A DNA stretch of 64,000 nt from Cyanomargarita calcarea GSE-NOS-MK-12-04C (lineage in GTDB: Bacteria > Cyanobacteriota > Cyanobacteriia > Cyanobacteriales > Nostocaceae). The position numbers were made by a program, and so were the translations under genes. Of this stretch, positions 17,731 through 26,813 are shown piece after piece; positions within the stretch are counted from its first letter, which is position 1; each line of letters begins with the position of its first letter. The notes below the pieces were generated by a model, which worked only from the letters and a program-made list of their open reading frames with translations, was not told the DNA's origin and did no database searches. The DNA is taken from positions 62,001 to 126,000 of the forward strand of contig JAHHGZ010000005.1 in assembly GCA_019359595.1 (NCBI GenBank), in the 5' to 3' direction.

Positions 17731-17765
17731 TACCCCACCAGTTGTTAAGAGCAATTGGTGGGGTA
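17731..17765 (+). terminator. Hairpin after gcvP
   Basis: A 14-bp stem (taccccaccagttg against caattggtggggta, one wobble) with a 7-nt loop starts 7 bp after the gcvP stop. There is no U tract, so it may stabilise the mRNA end rather than terminate alone. Confidence 0.55.
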
Positions 17766-17796
17766 AGTAGAAAAGGCGTAATTAAATATAAAATGG

Positions 17797-17945
17797 GGCG
17801 TTGCTGAATCCGGGTATGAATTGCTAAATTTACCCTCACCCTAGCCCTCTCCCTTGGGGAGAGGGGACAAGAATTAAAAGCTCCCCTCTCCCTTGGGGAG
17901 AGGGGTTGGGGGTGAGGGTAATTCATACCTCAATTCAGCAACACC
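17797..17945. mobile_element. MITE-like element carrying two GC-rich palindromes, 8-bp target duplication
   Basis: The 149-bp element runs from GGCGTTGCTGAATC to AATTCAGCAACACC (inverted repeats with two mismatches, extended by ggtatgaatt on each arm). It is flanked by identical TAAAATGG copies (17789-17796 and 17946-17953). Inside are two copies of ctctcccttggggagagggg in a larger ccctcaccc/gggtgaggg stem. No transposase is encoded. Confidence 0.8.
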
Positions 17946-18102
17946 TAAAATGGAATTGAAACTTGGAGTTTTGAATTATTTTGTTGTGTCATTGCGACGA
18001 AGGTAGACGAAGGATTTTCATAGAGTAGCAATCCCAAAATCTTGGCGTAAAACTAAAGTTCTCAAGCTAGACAAGGTTAAAATAAAATAATCAGATCCAA
18101 TT

Positions 18103-18534
18103 TTATATACTAAATTCCCTGACTTGACGCATTCTTTGAAAATCACTATCTGATGTAACGAGAATTAATGAATGGTGTAAAGCTGTAGCAGCAATCCACA
18201 AATCATTTTCACCAATACCAATTTCTTTTAGTTGAGTTGTTTTGCGTTTAGTCTTTTCTTTTGCTGCAAATCTTTTAATAATTTCAGACTTGAAATCTCC
18301 ATAAATTTCTGCTGTATCATCATCAATTGGATAAACATCAATTCGGTTGAGAAATGCGCGAATTTTGATGATATTTGCAGTTTTTTGTTGGGAGTTTTGT
18401 GCCATGAATCTAAGTTCACCTGCCACAATGACACTGGTAGCGAGTGTAACCTTACCTAGTTCCCGAAAGTGATTGACAACTTTTGGTTCACCTTCTATCA
18501 AAAAAGTGCAATGATTTGTGTCAAGCAAATACAT
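18103..18534 (-). CDS. vapC: PIN-domain toxin, VapC type
   Basis: The 143-residue protein starts MYLLDTNH at 18534, giving the first PIN acidic residue at D5. Further conserved acidic positions are visible in AGELRF, in GENDLWIAA and in VTSDSDF. PIN toxins are Mg-dependent ribonucleases that cleave tRNA, rRNA or mRNA. The gene begins 2 bp after the stop of the small upstream gene at 18537, the classic antitoxin-toxin order. A longer frame from 18582 would overlap the antitoxin and is not preferred. Confidence 0.85.
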   Translation of the reverse strand: MYLLDTNHCTFLIEGEPKVVNHFRELGKVTLATSVIVAGELRFMAQNSQQKTANIIKIRAFLNRIDVYPIDDDTAEIYGDFKSEIIKRFAAKEKTKRKTTQLKEIGIGENDLWIAATALHHSLILVTSDSDFQRMRQVREFSI

Positions 18535-18536
18535 TG

Positions 18537-18776
18537 TTAAAATTCCAGTGGCATACGAGTATCGTGAACAAGCTGAAGACATTCTCTAATATCATCTCCT
18601 GACCAAGTTCCTGCAAATTCTAGTAAATCTTCAGCGGTAGAACCCCGTAAGTTATTTGTACTTGATTGTTTTTCTGTGTGACTGATTTTGATTTCTCGAA
18701 TAAAATCAAGTGCTTTTGTGAGCAATTCTGGTGGTAAAGTTTCTATTTCTTGAATTAATAATTCTTTAGTAGTCAT
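18537..18776 (-). CDS. Antitoxin-like protein upstream of PIN toxin
   Basis: The 79-residue protein (TKELLIQEIETLPPELLTKALDFIREI...) resembles the DUF2281/VapB-like small antitoxins of cyanobacteria, with an N-terminal helical part and an acidic C-terminus likely to wrap the toxin. It immediately precedes the PIN toxin gene. The DNA-binding fold cannot be assigned with certainty. The identity rests mainly on size, composition and position. Confidence 0.75.
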   Translation of the reverse strand: MTTKELLIQEIETLPPELLTKALDFIREIKISHTEKQSSTNNLRGSTAEDLLEFAGTWSGDDIRECLQLVHDTRMPLEF

Positions 18777-19062
18777 ATTTTATCTTTCTCACTGCTTCTT
18801 CATTTTCTATTTTACAAGCTTATGACTAGTAAGTAAGTAGACATAATAAAATGTAAATCGTATTTCTCGAAAACCTTTACCCAATCTGGGGACAGGTTCA
18901 AAATACCAATTGCTACACCCTGTGTGAATATCAAAAACATTTTCATCGATTATCTGTAGGGGTGAGATTTCCCCACCCTTTACACAGTATTTGTAACACC
19001 CAAAAATCCTTAGCACCAACCGTATTGACCTATATTCCTCTGTTTTCTTTCTTGCTGAACCC

Positions 19063-19899
19063 TCATGGGACGCTTATCGGCACATCAGGTAAACGGCTCC
19101 ATTCATTCCAAGAACCATCGTAATTTCTCACCCTGGGATAGCCTAGTAAATATTTCAAAACGAACCAGATAGATGCGGATCGTCCACCAATTGCACAATA
19201 AGGGAACACTTCTTTGTCAGCCGTGATACCCTGGCTACTGTAAAGGGAATGCAACTCTTCTTTTGACTTAAAAATTCCATCCTCATTCAGAGTGAGGGTA
19301 TGCTCAAGGTGGACAGCACCCGGAATATGCCCAGCCCGTTCCGCTCCTTCTGGTGGCTTCATCATGAATACTTCACCACAATATTCTTCAGGGGTGCGGA
19401 CATCCAGCAACAGACAGTCGGTTCGATCTAGAGATGCTTGAACCTCCGTCTGTAGAACTCGCAGATTGGCATCAGGGGACTTAGCATGGTATGAACTGGG
19501 TGGAAAGTTTGACAACTCTACTGCCAGTGGACGACCCTCCGCTACCCATTTCTCATACCCACCGTTGAGAACATACACCTTGTCATGTCCAAACGTTTTC
19601 AAAATCCAGAAGATCCAAGCTCCTGTGCCGGGATAACTACCATAGGCTATTACAGTCGTTTCATTGGAAATACCCGATCTCGAAAGCAGTTTTTCGATAG
19701 CAACTGGATCTAAATTCATTCGGAGGTCGGATAGCAGCAAATCTGTAAAGATATTCCAGAAGACTGCACTGGGGATGTGAGCATTTTTGTATGGCTCTGG
19801 ACTCATATCGACTTCAATTATACGCACAGTTGCATCGTTAAGATGATCCATCAGCCATTGTGTATCGACTAAAACTTCAGGATGAGCATATTGGGACAT
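19063..19899 (-). CDS. Thiosulfate sulfurtransferase (tandem rhodanese)
   Basis: The 278-residue protein starts at an ATG at 19899 with a strong AGGAG ribosome site 7 bp upstream. It has two rhodanese domains; the C-terminal one holds the active-site loop CAIGGRSA (in FPYCAIGGRS), while the N-terminal one has AYGSYPG with no Cys. It would transfer sulfane sulfur, for example to cyanide or another acceptor. It is divergent from a LuxR-type regulator gene, whose start is about 100 bp away, suggesting local control. Confidence 0.88.
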   Translation of the reverse strand: MSQYAHPEVLVDTQWLMDHLNDATVRIIEVDMSPEPYKNAHIPSAVFWNIFTDLLLSDLRMNLDPVAIEKLLSRSGISNETTVIAYGSYPGTGAWIFWILKTFGHDKVYVLNGGYEKWVAEGRPLAVELSNFPPSSYHAKSPDANLRVLQTEVQASLDRTDCLLLDVRTPEEYCGEVFMMKPPEGAERAGHIPGAVHLEHTLTLNEDGIFKSKEELHSLYSSQGITADKEVFPYCAIGGRSASIWFVLKYLLGYPRVRNYDGSWNEWSRLPDVPISVP

Positions 19900-19996
19900 T
19901 AATTTTCTCCTGTCATTTGCACGCTTCGCTAAGATTAAAAGAGGCAGATTGACTTTGCCCAGTCCTCGATCGAGTCCACTTTTCGCTACCGCAACT

Positions 19997-20692
19997 ATGG
20001 CAACTTCCTTGCAGTTTTTATTTTCAGCAATCAACCAAGCACAGGATGAACAAGACCTGCGATCGCAAGTCGTGCCGAAAATCGGTGAGTATTTTGTCGT
20101 TAAACGTTGGGGAGTTTTTTTCTTCGATCAATTGCCCTTTGCAGACAACAATATAAAGAAAGCATTGCAAATTGGACTATCAATCGAATATAATCCTGTT
20201 GTGCGTTACGTAGTGGAACGCCACGCACCCATCCACGAAGCATTGGTGGTATCACCGAAGATTTGGACTATGATTTGTCCCCGTCCCGATCATCGGCATG
20301 TGATGGCAGGACCGATTGTAAGTCACGGTCAATTAGTGGGTGCTGTTGGCTGTACCCGTGAGCAATCAATGCTTGCGTTTGACTCACAAAATCTAGCTGA
20401 TTTGAGTGCTATCTGTTTACATTTGTCCACTTGGGCTGCAACAATGCGTTCGCATACAGTGTTTCCGTTAGCCAAGCCTACCCAGAAGCTTCTCAAGAGC
20501 GATCGCCTAACGTCTCGTGAATTAGAAATTGCTGAATTAGTTGCCTTGGGACGAACCAATGCAGAAATTGGGAAGGAACTTTGGATTGCTGAGAATTCTG
20601 TGAAGCAAGCCTTGAAGCGAATGTTTCGGAAACTTGAGGTTTCATCTCGTGCCGAGATGGTGGCACAGCTTTACGGTGAAATGCTAAGTTGA
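19997..20692 (+). CDS. LuxR-family transcriptional regulator
   Basis: The 231-residue protein (preferred ATG at 19997, an in-frame upstream start at 19949 is possible) has an N-terminal GAF-like sensory region and a C-terminal LuxR/GerE helix-turn-helix: LTSRELEIAELVALGRTNAEI, then AENSVKQALKRMFRKLEVSSRAEM. No receiver domain is present, so it likely senses a ligand or redox cue directly. Its divergent position makes the rhodanese gene a candidate target. Confidence 0.85.
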   Translation: MATSLQFLFSAINQAQDEQDLRSQVVPKIGEYFVVKRWGVFFFDQLPFADNNIKKALQIGLSIEYNPVVRYVVERHAPIHEALVVSPKIWTMICPRPDHRHVMAGPIVSHGQLVGAVGCTREQSMLAFDSQNLADLSAICLHLSTWAATMRSHTVFPLAKPTQKLLKSDRLTSRELEIAELVALGRTNAEIGKELWIAENSVKQALKRMFRKLEVSSRAEMVAQLYGEMLS

Positions 20693-20870
20693 GAAATGTC
20701 AACTTTCAAGAAAGTATGGGTAGTAAGTGTTCCAGTTTAGGTTCATTTATTTTACGAAGATAATAATTATATTTTTCAACGCCGAGGAACGGTACACTGT
20801 ACTGGAGATGCGGAAAATAGTTCGTTATCTATTACTACTGAGAAAATTGGGTTGCTTTAAGTAAAAAAAT

Positions 20871-21614
20871 ATGCTGACATTGCCTGCACCACCTTTGTTA
20901 AGCCGTTATTGGCAAGATTCGTTTAACTTAAAGCAGCATATACAGGAATTTTTGGGATTAGATTCAGAAACGGTAGAGATGAAGTTAGAATCTGGTCAGC
21001 AAAAGATGCTTGAGTTAGGCAACAAAGATTTTGATTGGGAAAAAGCAACGGCTTTTTATCGCGATAATGTAGGAGAGATTTATTTATTTGACTTGGGTGC
21101 ATGGCATTTAGCCAGTCATGAATATATTGGCGATACGCTGCGGTTAGTTGCAGACCATGCTCAAGGTCGAGTGTTAGATTTTGGCGGTGGTATTGGAACT
21201 CATACCATTGGTGCTGCTCTTTGCCCTCAAGTTGAGCAAGTGGTTTATTGTGACATTAATCCTATTAATCGTGATTTTGTTCGTTATCGTGCCGAACAGT
21301 TGGGGCTGAGTGAAAAAATCATTTTTTGTCTTGAAATGCCAGAAGAAGACGCTTTTGATACAATCATCTCTTTTGATGTTTTAGAACATTTGCCAGACCC
21401 CAGCCAGCAGTTACTGCAGTTTCATCAAGCTTTGACTAATGAAGGTAAGATGATTCTCAATTGGAGTTTCTTCAAAGGTTTCAATCAAGAACACCCTTTT
21501 CATATAGATGACCCGGAGGTTGTAGAAGCTTTTTTCCGAACACTTCAGAGTAATTGTTTAGAGGTTTTTCATCCTTACTACATTACATCTCGTTGCTACC
21601 GGAAGATGAATTAA
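20871..21614 (+). CDS. Class I SAM-dependent methyltransferase
   Basis: The 247-residue protein has motif I RVLDFGGGIGTHT near residue 100, a YCDINP acidic strand end and SFDVLEHLPDP, all class I methyltransferase marks. The N-terminal 90 residues (LNK...FYRDNVGEIYLFDL-like) are not assigned. The substrate is unknown. It stands alone, facing a convergent SDR gene. Confidence 0.83.
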   Translation: MLTLPAPPLLSRYWQDSFNLKQHIQEFLGLDSETVEMKLESGQQKMLELGNKDFDWEKATAFYRDNVGEIYLFDLGAWHLASHEYIGDTLRLVADHAQGRVLDFGGGIGTHTIGAALCPQVEQVVYCDINPINRDFVRYRAEQLGLSEKIIFCLEMPEEDAFDTIISFDVLEHLPDPSQQLLQFHQALTNEGKMILNWSFFKGFNQEHPFHIDDPEVVEAFFRTLQSNCLEVFHPYYITSRCYRKMN

Positions 21615-21884
21615 AATCTATTTGCTTATATTCGCAATGGCAACTCTGAAAACGGATGTAACTGATATCTTGCAGCATTCAAGGGTACTCTCAAGAAACA
21701 CATTTTTAAACCCTTACAGAGCAACGCTTTTAGGCAATATAAAAAATGCGTTTCTTCAGAACGTTACTTGCGGGTGCTTTAACCGCTAATTGGAGGCTGA
21801 CCGGAATGCACCCGCTATAACCGGAAACAAAAAATAACTAAGTATTCACAGATTTCTCGACTGCGTTCCCGGCCGTCAGGGACT

Positions 21885-22751
21885 CTAAAGGAAATCGACT
21901 AATTCTTCTTTCACCGATAAAGGTTGATAGCCCAAACTAAAAGCTTTCTCACTATTTAATGAAACATCAGATGGTCTTGGTGCGGCCATTTTGACATCTT
22001 GTTGTTTGCAGGCTTTTAATTGTGTCTCTGGCAGTTTAAATACTTCTACTAATAACTTACCAAAATCATAGCGCGAAATTCTTTCTTTCCCACCTAAGTG
22101 AATAATCCCGTTGACTTTATCTAATGCTAATAACAGCCCTTTTGCTGCAGTTTTACCACTTATCGGTGTGCGAAATTCATCAATAAATAATCTAAGTTCC
22201 TTCCCTTCGTTCAAAGTTTGAATAAAACCTTGAATAAAGCTTGTTGCTGTGGGTGTTGCAGCACCAAACATTAATGGCATGCGACACACGGCTGTCCTGG
22301 GATATCTTTCCAACATTCCTTGTTCAGCCATGACTTTTTGCTCACCATAAATATTCACAGGTGATACGGGGTCTGTTTCTTTATATGGTGCATTTAAACC
22401 ATTAAATACCAAGTCTGTTGATGTAAAAACGCAAGGTATGGAATAATCACAGCAAAGTCCCGCAATATCACAGGATGCTTGCACATTGACAGCAAATGAT
22501 TCTTCAGGATGGGTTTGACAAAAATTAGGCTGGGATAATGCAGCAGTGTGAATCACTGCATCTGGTTGAATATCGTCAAATATGCGTTTAAGTTCGCTAA
22601 AATCTGTGAGGTTAACTTTTTGTAGTTTGGTGTTGGGAATGTCTAGAGAATGGGAAAAATATGTTCCATACACTTCCCATTTTTGTTGTGCCAAAGAGCA
22701 AAGATTCCATCCAAGGAAACCGCTAGCTCCGGTAATTAGTAGTTTTTTCAT
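21885..22751 (-). CDS. SDR family protein, dTDP-4-dehydrorhamnose reductase-like
   Basis: The 288-residue extended SDR has the N-terminal NAD(P) motif TGASGFLG (residues 7-14), the catalytic STDLVF serine/threonine region and YGEQK for the YxxxK pair. The closest recognised type is RfbD/RmlD-like reductase acting on nucleotide sugars. No rhamnose cluster surrounds it, so the substrate is uncertain. Confidence 0.83.
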   Translation of the reverse strand: MKKLLITGASGFLGWNLCSLAQQKWEVYGTYFSHSLDIPNTKLQKVNLTDFSELKRIFDDIQPDAVIHTAALSQPNFCQTHPEESFAVNVQASCDIAGLCCDYSIPCVFTSTDLVFNGLNAPYKETDPVSPVNIYGEQKVMAEQGMLERYPRTAVCRMPLMFGAATPTATSFIQGFIQTLNEGKELRLFIDEFRTPISGKTAAKGLLLALDKVNGIIHLGGKERISRYDFGKLLVEVFKLPETQLKACKQQDVKMAAPRPSDVSLNSEKAFSLGYQPLSVKEELVDFL

Positions 22752-22807
22752 ATATTAAACCTTACTCAGCGCACCAGAATGCTGAGAATAAAATAAAACA
22801 ATATTAA

Positions 22808-23368
22808 TTATAATTCGATATCTTCGTAAATTTCAGCGATCGCCATTTTTAATCCGACTGATGATAATTTAAGAATATCTTCAGATTTTAAGTTTTCTAC
22901 AAACCAATGCTCTTTATTGTATTTGCGGTAAATATCAACTTTCATTTCTGATTGAGAAACTAATACATATTCCTGCAAGCTTTCTAATTGTTTGTAATTC
23001 ATGAACTTTTCATTCCGGTCTATGCGCTCTGTAATCGGGGAAAGAACTTCTACTATTAAACGTGGTCGTCTTTTGACGAGTTTATCTCTATCTTGGGTGT
23101 CACAGGTGACTGATAATTCCGGATAATAAAAAATATCTAATGGTTCAATTCTCAATTTTATATCTGACGAGCAAACCCGACATTCTGTGCCATTTAAATG
23201 TGTACGCAATCTTGTTAATAAATTTCCTGTAATTATTTTTAATTTCTCGCTGTCTCCGAGCATTGGATAAACTTGTCCGGCAATATATTCATAGCGAATT
23301 ACACTTTGTGATTCTAAGTTGAGATATTCATCTACAGTGAAATTTAAGTATTTGGCTTGGGTATGCAT
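22808..23368 (-). CDS. Uma2 family (DUF820) putative nuclease
   Basis: The 186-residue protein has the Uma2 layout: FTVDEYLNLE start, YEYIAGQVYPM, then YYPELSVTCD and PRLIVEVLSPIT, and a C-terminal LQEYVLVSQSEMKVDIY. In this family these positions form a PD-(D/E)XK-like core; here the usual Asp of PDV is Glu (PEL), so activity is uncertain. These proteins are greatly multiplied in cyanobacteria with unknown roles. Two relatives are in this window (42940 and a fragment at 28275). Confidence 0.85.
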   Translation of the reverse strand: MHTQAKYLNFTVDEYLNLESQSVIRYEYIAGQVYPMLGDSEKLKIITGNLLTRLRTHLNGTECRVCSSDIKLRIEPLDIFYYPELSVTCDTQDRDKLVKRRPRLIVEVLSPITERIDRNEKFMNYKQLESLQEYVLVSQSEMKVDIYRKYNKEHWFVENLKSEDILKLSSVGLKMAIAEIYEDIEL

Positions 23369-23616
23369 ATTTGTGAGGCTAGGTTCGCTTCTTTTATCAT
23401 ACCCAGACTGTTATGCATTTTAGAATGATAGATTACTCTGCAACAAGCCGCTTGCGTCTAATGCGACTTTGTGAAAGTAGCGTAATTAGGATTTGGGATT
23501 GGGATTGTGGAACTCTTGCCTGGGAGTATTTTCAGAAGTTCAAATACAAAATATCCCTAAGCCTGAAATTGAAAATATATGAAAGCAAGGATAATTGACA
23601 AGATTAAGAGGGTAAA

Positions 23617-24357
23617 TTACTCTAGTAATACCTGAAATCGTTTGTCACTGCGAACTTTATCAAAATCTGGGTCGTTTTTTGCTAACTTTTCGTACTTCCC
23701 AGGAATGAGTTTGATTGCTTTTTCTAGGTTATCAATTGTTAATTCAACATTACCCTGTAGGGCGTAGGAGCAGGCTTTGTTGTAATAAGCTTGATCTAGA
23801 CCTTGTTTCATTGCGATCGCTTTGTCGTAAGATTGGATCGCATCTTTATAACGTTGCAGTTTTGTCAGGGCGATTCCTCGATTGATCCACGCTTCATGCT
23901 TGTCTGGTTTAATGGCGATCGCTTTGTCATATGATACAAGTGCGTCCTTATACCTTTTTTGAGCATTTAAAAGATTGCCTCGGTTATACCACGCTTCATC
24001 CAAGTCTTTTCTGATGGCAATCGCTCGATCGTATGACAACAATGCATCTTTATTTTCTTGCAAAGCCGTCAATGCATTGCCTCGGTTAATCCATGTTTCC
24101 GCACTGGTCGGTTTGATAGCGATCGCTTTGTCGTATGCTGCGATCGCATCCTGGTAATGATGCGAATCTAATAAATTATTGCCCTGACGAAATAACTTTT
24201 CTACACTTTGGTTTGTCTGGGCTTCCGTAAGCAACTGAGCAACATTACTTTCCTGTACAACCTGCTGACTATCGCTTTGGGGTGAGATTGCCAAATCACC
24301 ACAGCCGAACATAAATAGTGCGAACAAGCCTAATGGCAAGCTGCTCCTTGTGACCAT
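23617..24357 (-). CDS. TPR-repeat lipoprotein
   Basis: The 246-residue protein begins with a lipoprotein-type signal (hydrophobic core, then FMFGC with Cys 19 as a possible lipidation site). Four TPR units of 34 residues follow (pattern AIAYDKAIAIKPTSAETWINRGNAL), then a C-terminal DPDFDKVRSDKRFQVLL cap. It probably mediates protein contacts at the membrane. No partner is suggested by the neighbours. Confidence 0.85.
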   Translation of the reverse strand: MVTRSSLPLGLFALFMFGCGDLAISPQSDSQQVVQESNVAQLLTEAQTNQSVEKLFRQGNNLLDSHHYQDAIAAYDKAIAIKPTSAETWINRGNALTALQENKDALLSYDRAIAIRKDLDEAWYNRGNLLNAQKRYKDALVSYDKAIAIKPDKHEAWINRGIALTKLQRYKDAIQSYDKAIAMKQGLDQAYYNKACSYALQGNVELTIDNLEKAIKLIPGKYEKLAKNDPDFDKVRSDKRFQVLLE

Positions 24358-24734
24358 GCTTTACCTACAGAACTCTCTATCTCATGCTAAAACTTTTTTG
24401 ACTCCTTCTGCAATTTCAATCGTATAAAAAAATACTTATATTTGATGAACTTTTGCCCGATTTTGTGTAGATTTTGTGTAGATTAATTATCTTTTAAATC
24501 TGGGTGATTTTTCACACAATAGAATCAGATCATATCATACTTTGATGTATATTTTATAGTCTTTTTTTTGCATATTTTATTGTCACTCCGTCAGCGATAA
24601 AAACCATCGGATAATTGTTTTTTGTTTATGATGCAATTAGATTGATATTAGCTTGATTTTTTGAACTAATTCGATACACATTTGACTAAGACCAATAGCA
24701 CCATTAGGTGGTGGAAAATAATTATGTGTTGCCC

Positions 24735-24780
24735 GAAACCCTTGTTATTGCGTTACACATAACGTAATAACAAGGGTTTC
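24735..24780. repeat. Long intergenic hairpin
   Basis: A 21-bp stem with one mismatch (gaaacccttgttattgcg against the 3' arm ending caagggtttc) and a 4-nt loop lies in the 554-bp gap between the TPR and pentapeptide genes. The rest of this gap is AT-rich and shows nothing I can name. Confidence 0.7.
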
Positions 24781-24911
24781 CCTCTATGCCTATTTTGTGC
24801 TATGCGATAAATAGTGCATCGATCGTAAAGTGTGTATCTTGCCATATCCTACCCTCTAGCAGATAGGATAAAACAGCTGTTTAACAGAGTCTGCTGGGCA
24901 AAATAGAAAAC

Positions 24912-26264
24912 ATGACGATTGAATCCAACTCCAACTCATCCAAGGTGCCTACCCCAAAAGCAAACACCGAACACGACTTACAACCAGATGACTTTGACGG
25001 GATGTCAGACTCGGGCATAACCACCGAAGGACTGGCAACACAACAAGCTTTGTCCGCGATCGCCTCTCTCCAATCTCCCGAAAACACAAATGCCCTTAAA
25101 CAGGCACGTTCAACAGCCAAAGCGAAGACTAGCAATGTAACAGTTAAGCCTCGGGCGCTGTTGATTACCCTGATAGGAATAGGTACTACGTTGCTTGGTA
25201 TTGCCCTAGATAACTGGATAATTGGCATCTTGGGAACGCTGTTGACTTTAGTGTTATCCTTGCTGATGCTGTTACCTTTGATACGAGAGGCGATTGGATC
25301 GTGGTTTTCGCCCCAAGAGCGAACAGTGATTATAGGATTGTTTGGAGTATTAGTAAGCATCGTCGGTATAGTTAAGTTTGGGGGGTTGGCCGATAATCTT
25401 CTAGCTTGGGGACGCAAAATTAACTGGGATGCGTCTGGAACCCTAGCAGAATGGTTTGGCGCATTGGGGCAAATTCTGATCGCCGTCATTGCCGTTTATG
25501 TAGCTTGGCGACAGTACGTTATTTCCAAAGACTTAACAATTCAACAAAACTTGCTCACCGTCCAGCAAAATATTATCACCCAGCAGCAGACAATTGATTC
25601 CTACTTCCAAGGCATTTCTGACTTAGTATTAGATGAACAAGGATTGTTAGAAGATTGGCCCCAAGAAAGAGCGATCGCCGAAGGACGCACCGCTGCAATA
25701 TTGAGTAGTGTTGATGGCACAGGTAAAGCCAAAATTCTCCGCTTCCTCTCCCGTTCCAAATTGCTCACACCTCTAAAACGCGATCGCCATCTTGGTAGGG
25801 CAATTCTTGATGGTGACGGTGGTTATGCTGAAGACCGGAAAACTGGGTTGCGCGTGATTGATTTAGGCGTAATGCTAGCAGGTGCAGACCTTTCTGGCAC
25901 AGACTTGCGCTGGACAGACCTGAGCGAATCGAATCTAGTCCGTGCTAGACTCAGCAGTTGCGACCTAGTAAAAACCAATCTGTCGCGCAGCATTTTATAC
26001 GACGGCAACCTCAGTAATGCAGATATCAACGGCATTCGGCTATTCTACGGCTCACCGGAAACCGCCTCACCCCGCAGTCGGACAACAGAACCGGACTACG
26101 AAACAGGCGAACACACTGGCGCTGTGATCGAAAATGCTGATTTTACTGGTGTTCAAAGAATGTCTGAGTCTACGCGCTACTACTGCTGTGCCTGGTGCGG
26201 GGAAAAATCTCGAAATACCATTCCTGGTGGTTGCGAAGGTATTCCGAATAAGTTGGGAAGGTAG
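24912..26264 (+). CDS. Membrane protein with pentapeptide repeats and Cys-rich tail
   Basis: The 450-residue protein has a hydrophilic N-terminus (1-75), several hydrophobic segments between about residues 78 and 205 (three to five membrane spans), then a soluble part. Pentapeptide repeats (GADLSGTDLRWTDLSESNL and on) lie near residues 318-370. The C-terminus holds CCAWCGEKSR and GGCEG, which looks like a small metal-binding site. The function is unknown; the architecture suggests a membrane-anchored scaffold. It stands alone, followed by a heptamer tract. Confidence 0.83.
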   Translation: MTIESNSNSSKVPTPKANTEHDLQPDDFDGMSDSGITTEGLATQQALSAIASLQSPENTNALKQARSTAKAKTSNVTVKPRALLITLIGIGTTLLGIALDNWIIGILGTLLTLVLSLLMLLPLIREAIGSWFSPQERTVIIGLFGVLVSIVGIVKFGGLADNLLAWGRKINWDASGTLAEWFGALGQILIAVIAVYVAWRQYVISKDLTIQQNLLTVQQNIITQQQTIDSYFQGISDLVLDEQGLLEDWPQERAIAEGRTAAILSSVDGTGKAKILRFLSRSKLLTPLKRDRHLGRAILDGDGGYAEDRKTGLRVIDLGVMLAGADLSGTDLRWTDLSESNLVRARLSSCDLVKTNLSRSILYDGNLSNADINGIRLFYGSPETASPRSRTTEPDYETGEHTGAVIENADFTGVQRMSESTRYYCCAWCGEKSRNTIPGGCEGIPNKLGR

Positions 26265-26274
26265 GAAGAGGTGG

Positions 26275-26323
26275 GAGTTAGGAGTTAGGAGTTAGGAGTT
26301 AGGAGTTAGGAGTTAGGAGTTAG
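26275..26323 (+). repeat. Seven tandem gagttag heptamers
   Basis: Seven perfect copies of gagttag start 11 bp after the stop of the pentapeptide gene. This is the same motif family as at 14571 (opposite strand) and 39573. Confidence 0.9.
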
Positions 26324-26449
26324 GAGTAGTTTCTAGTAGGGTTGTGGGATTAGCTTTATATAAAAAATATTGTTCTTTCGGTACAAGTCCGGTAGCACAT
26401 ATGACATTTTATTAGAGAAAATTAATAATGTAGGGTTTAAGGTATCACT

Positions 26450-26596
26450 ATGAGTAAGCATGATGATGGTAGTAATAACGGTGTTGAAGCAGCAGGTTAT
26501 GCAGCAGCAGGTGCCGGAGTTGCAGCAACGGTAGGTGGCATGGGTTTAGCAGTAGGTGGTACGGTGGGACAGGGACTTATAGTCCCTGGCGGGTAG
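26450..26596 (+). CDS. Small Gly/Ala-rich protein, C-terminus made by a palindromic repeat
   Basis: The 48-residue frame begins MSKHDDGSNNGVEAAGYAAAG, a Gly/Ala-rich, probably membrane-inserting sequence resembling small cyanobacterial proteins that are usually longer. The last ten residues (QGLIVPGG and the stop) are encoded by the palindrome at 26568-26591, identical to one at 4262-4285. The gene therefore appears truncated by the repeat. It could be a pseudogene or a shortened functional peptide. AGG-type ribosome site bases lie 8-15 bp upstream. Confidence 0.5.
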   Translation: MSKHDDGSNNGVEAAGYAAAGAGVAATVGGMGLAVGGTVGQGLIVPGG

Positions 26597-26663
26597 GTAC
26601 ATTAATCGATTTACCTGGGTAGCAGCAGTGATTATTTTGACATATTTTGTAGGTGTGCAAGAC

Positions 26664-26696
26664 AGATACCGGACTTCTTTAAGAAGTCCGGTATCT
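26664..26696. terminator. Perfect 33-nt palindrome
   Basis: A 16-bp perfect stem (agataccggacttctt and its complement) around one base lies downstream of both the small Gly/Ala gene and the OCP gene (minus strand, stop at 26814). It could serve as a transcription end for either, but it belongs to a dispersed family. Confidence 0.5.
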
Positions 26697-26813
26697 AATC
26701 CTCGAATTTAATGTGTTGGACTACTAATGGTTAACCGCATTAGTTATCAATGGTTGATACATCATCAAAGCAATAGCAGAACTAATGCGGTAGACCACAA
26801 ACACCGTTGAAAC

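Noticed and set aside
18807-19019. 70-residue open frame on the minus strand after the antitoxin
   Set aside because: Composition and lack of a ribosome site suggest chance; it looks like intergenic repeat-type DNA with no protein features.
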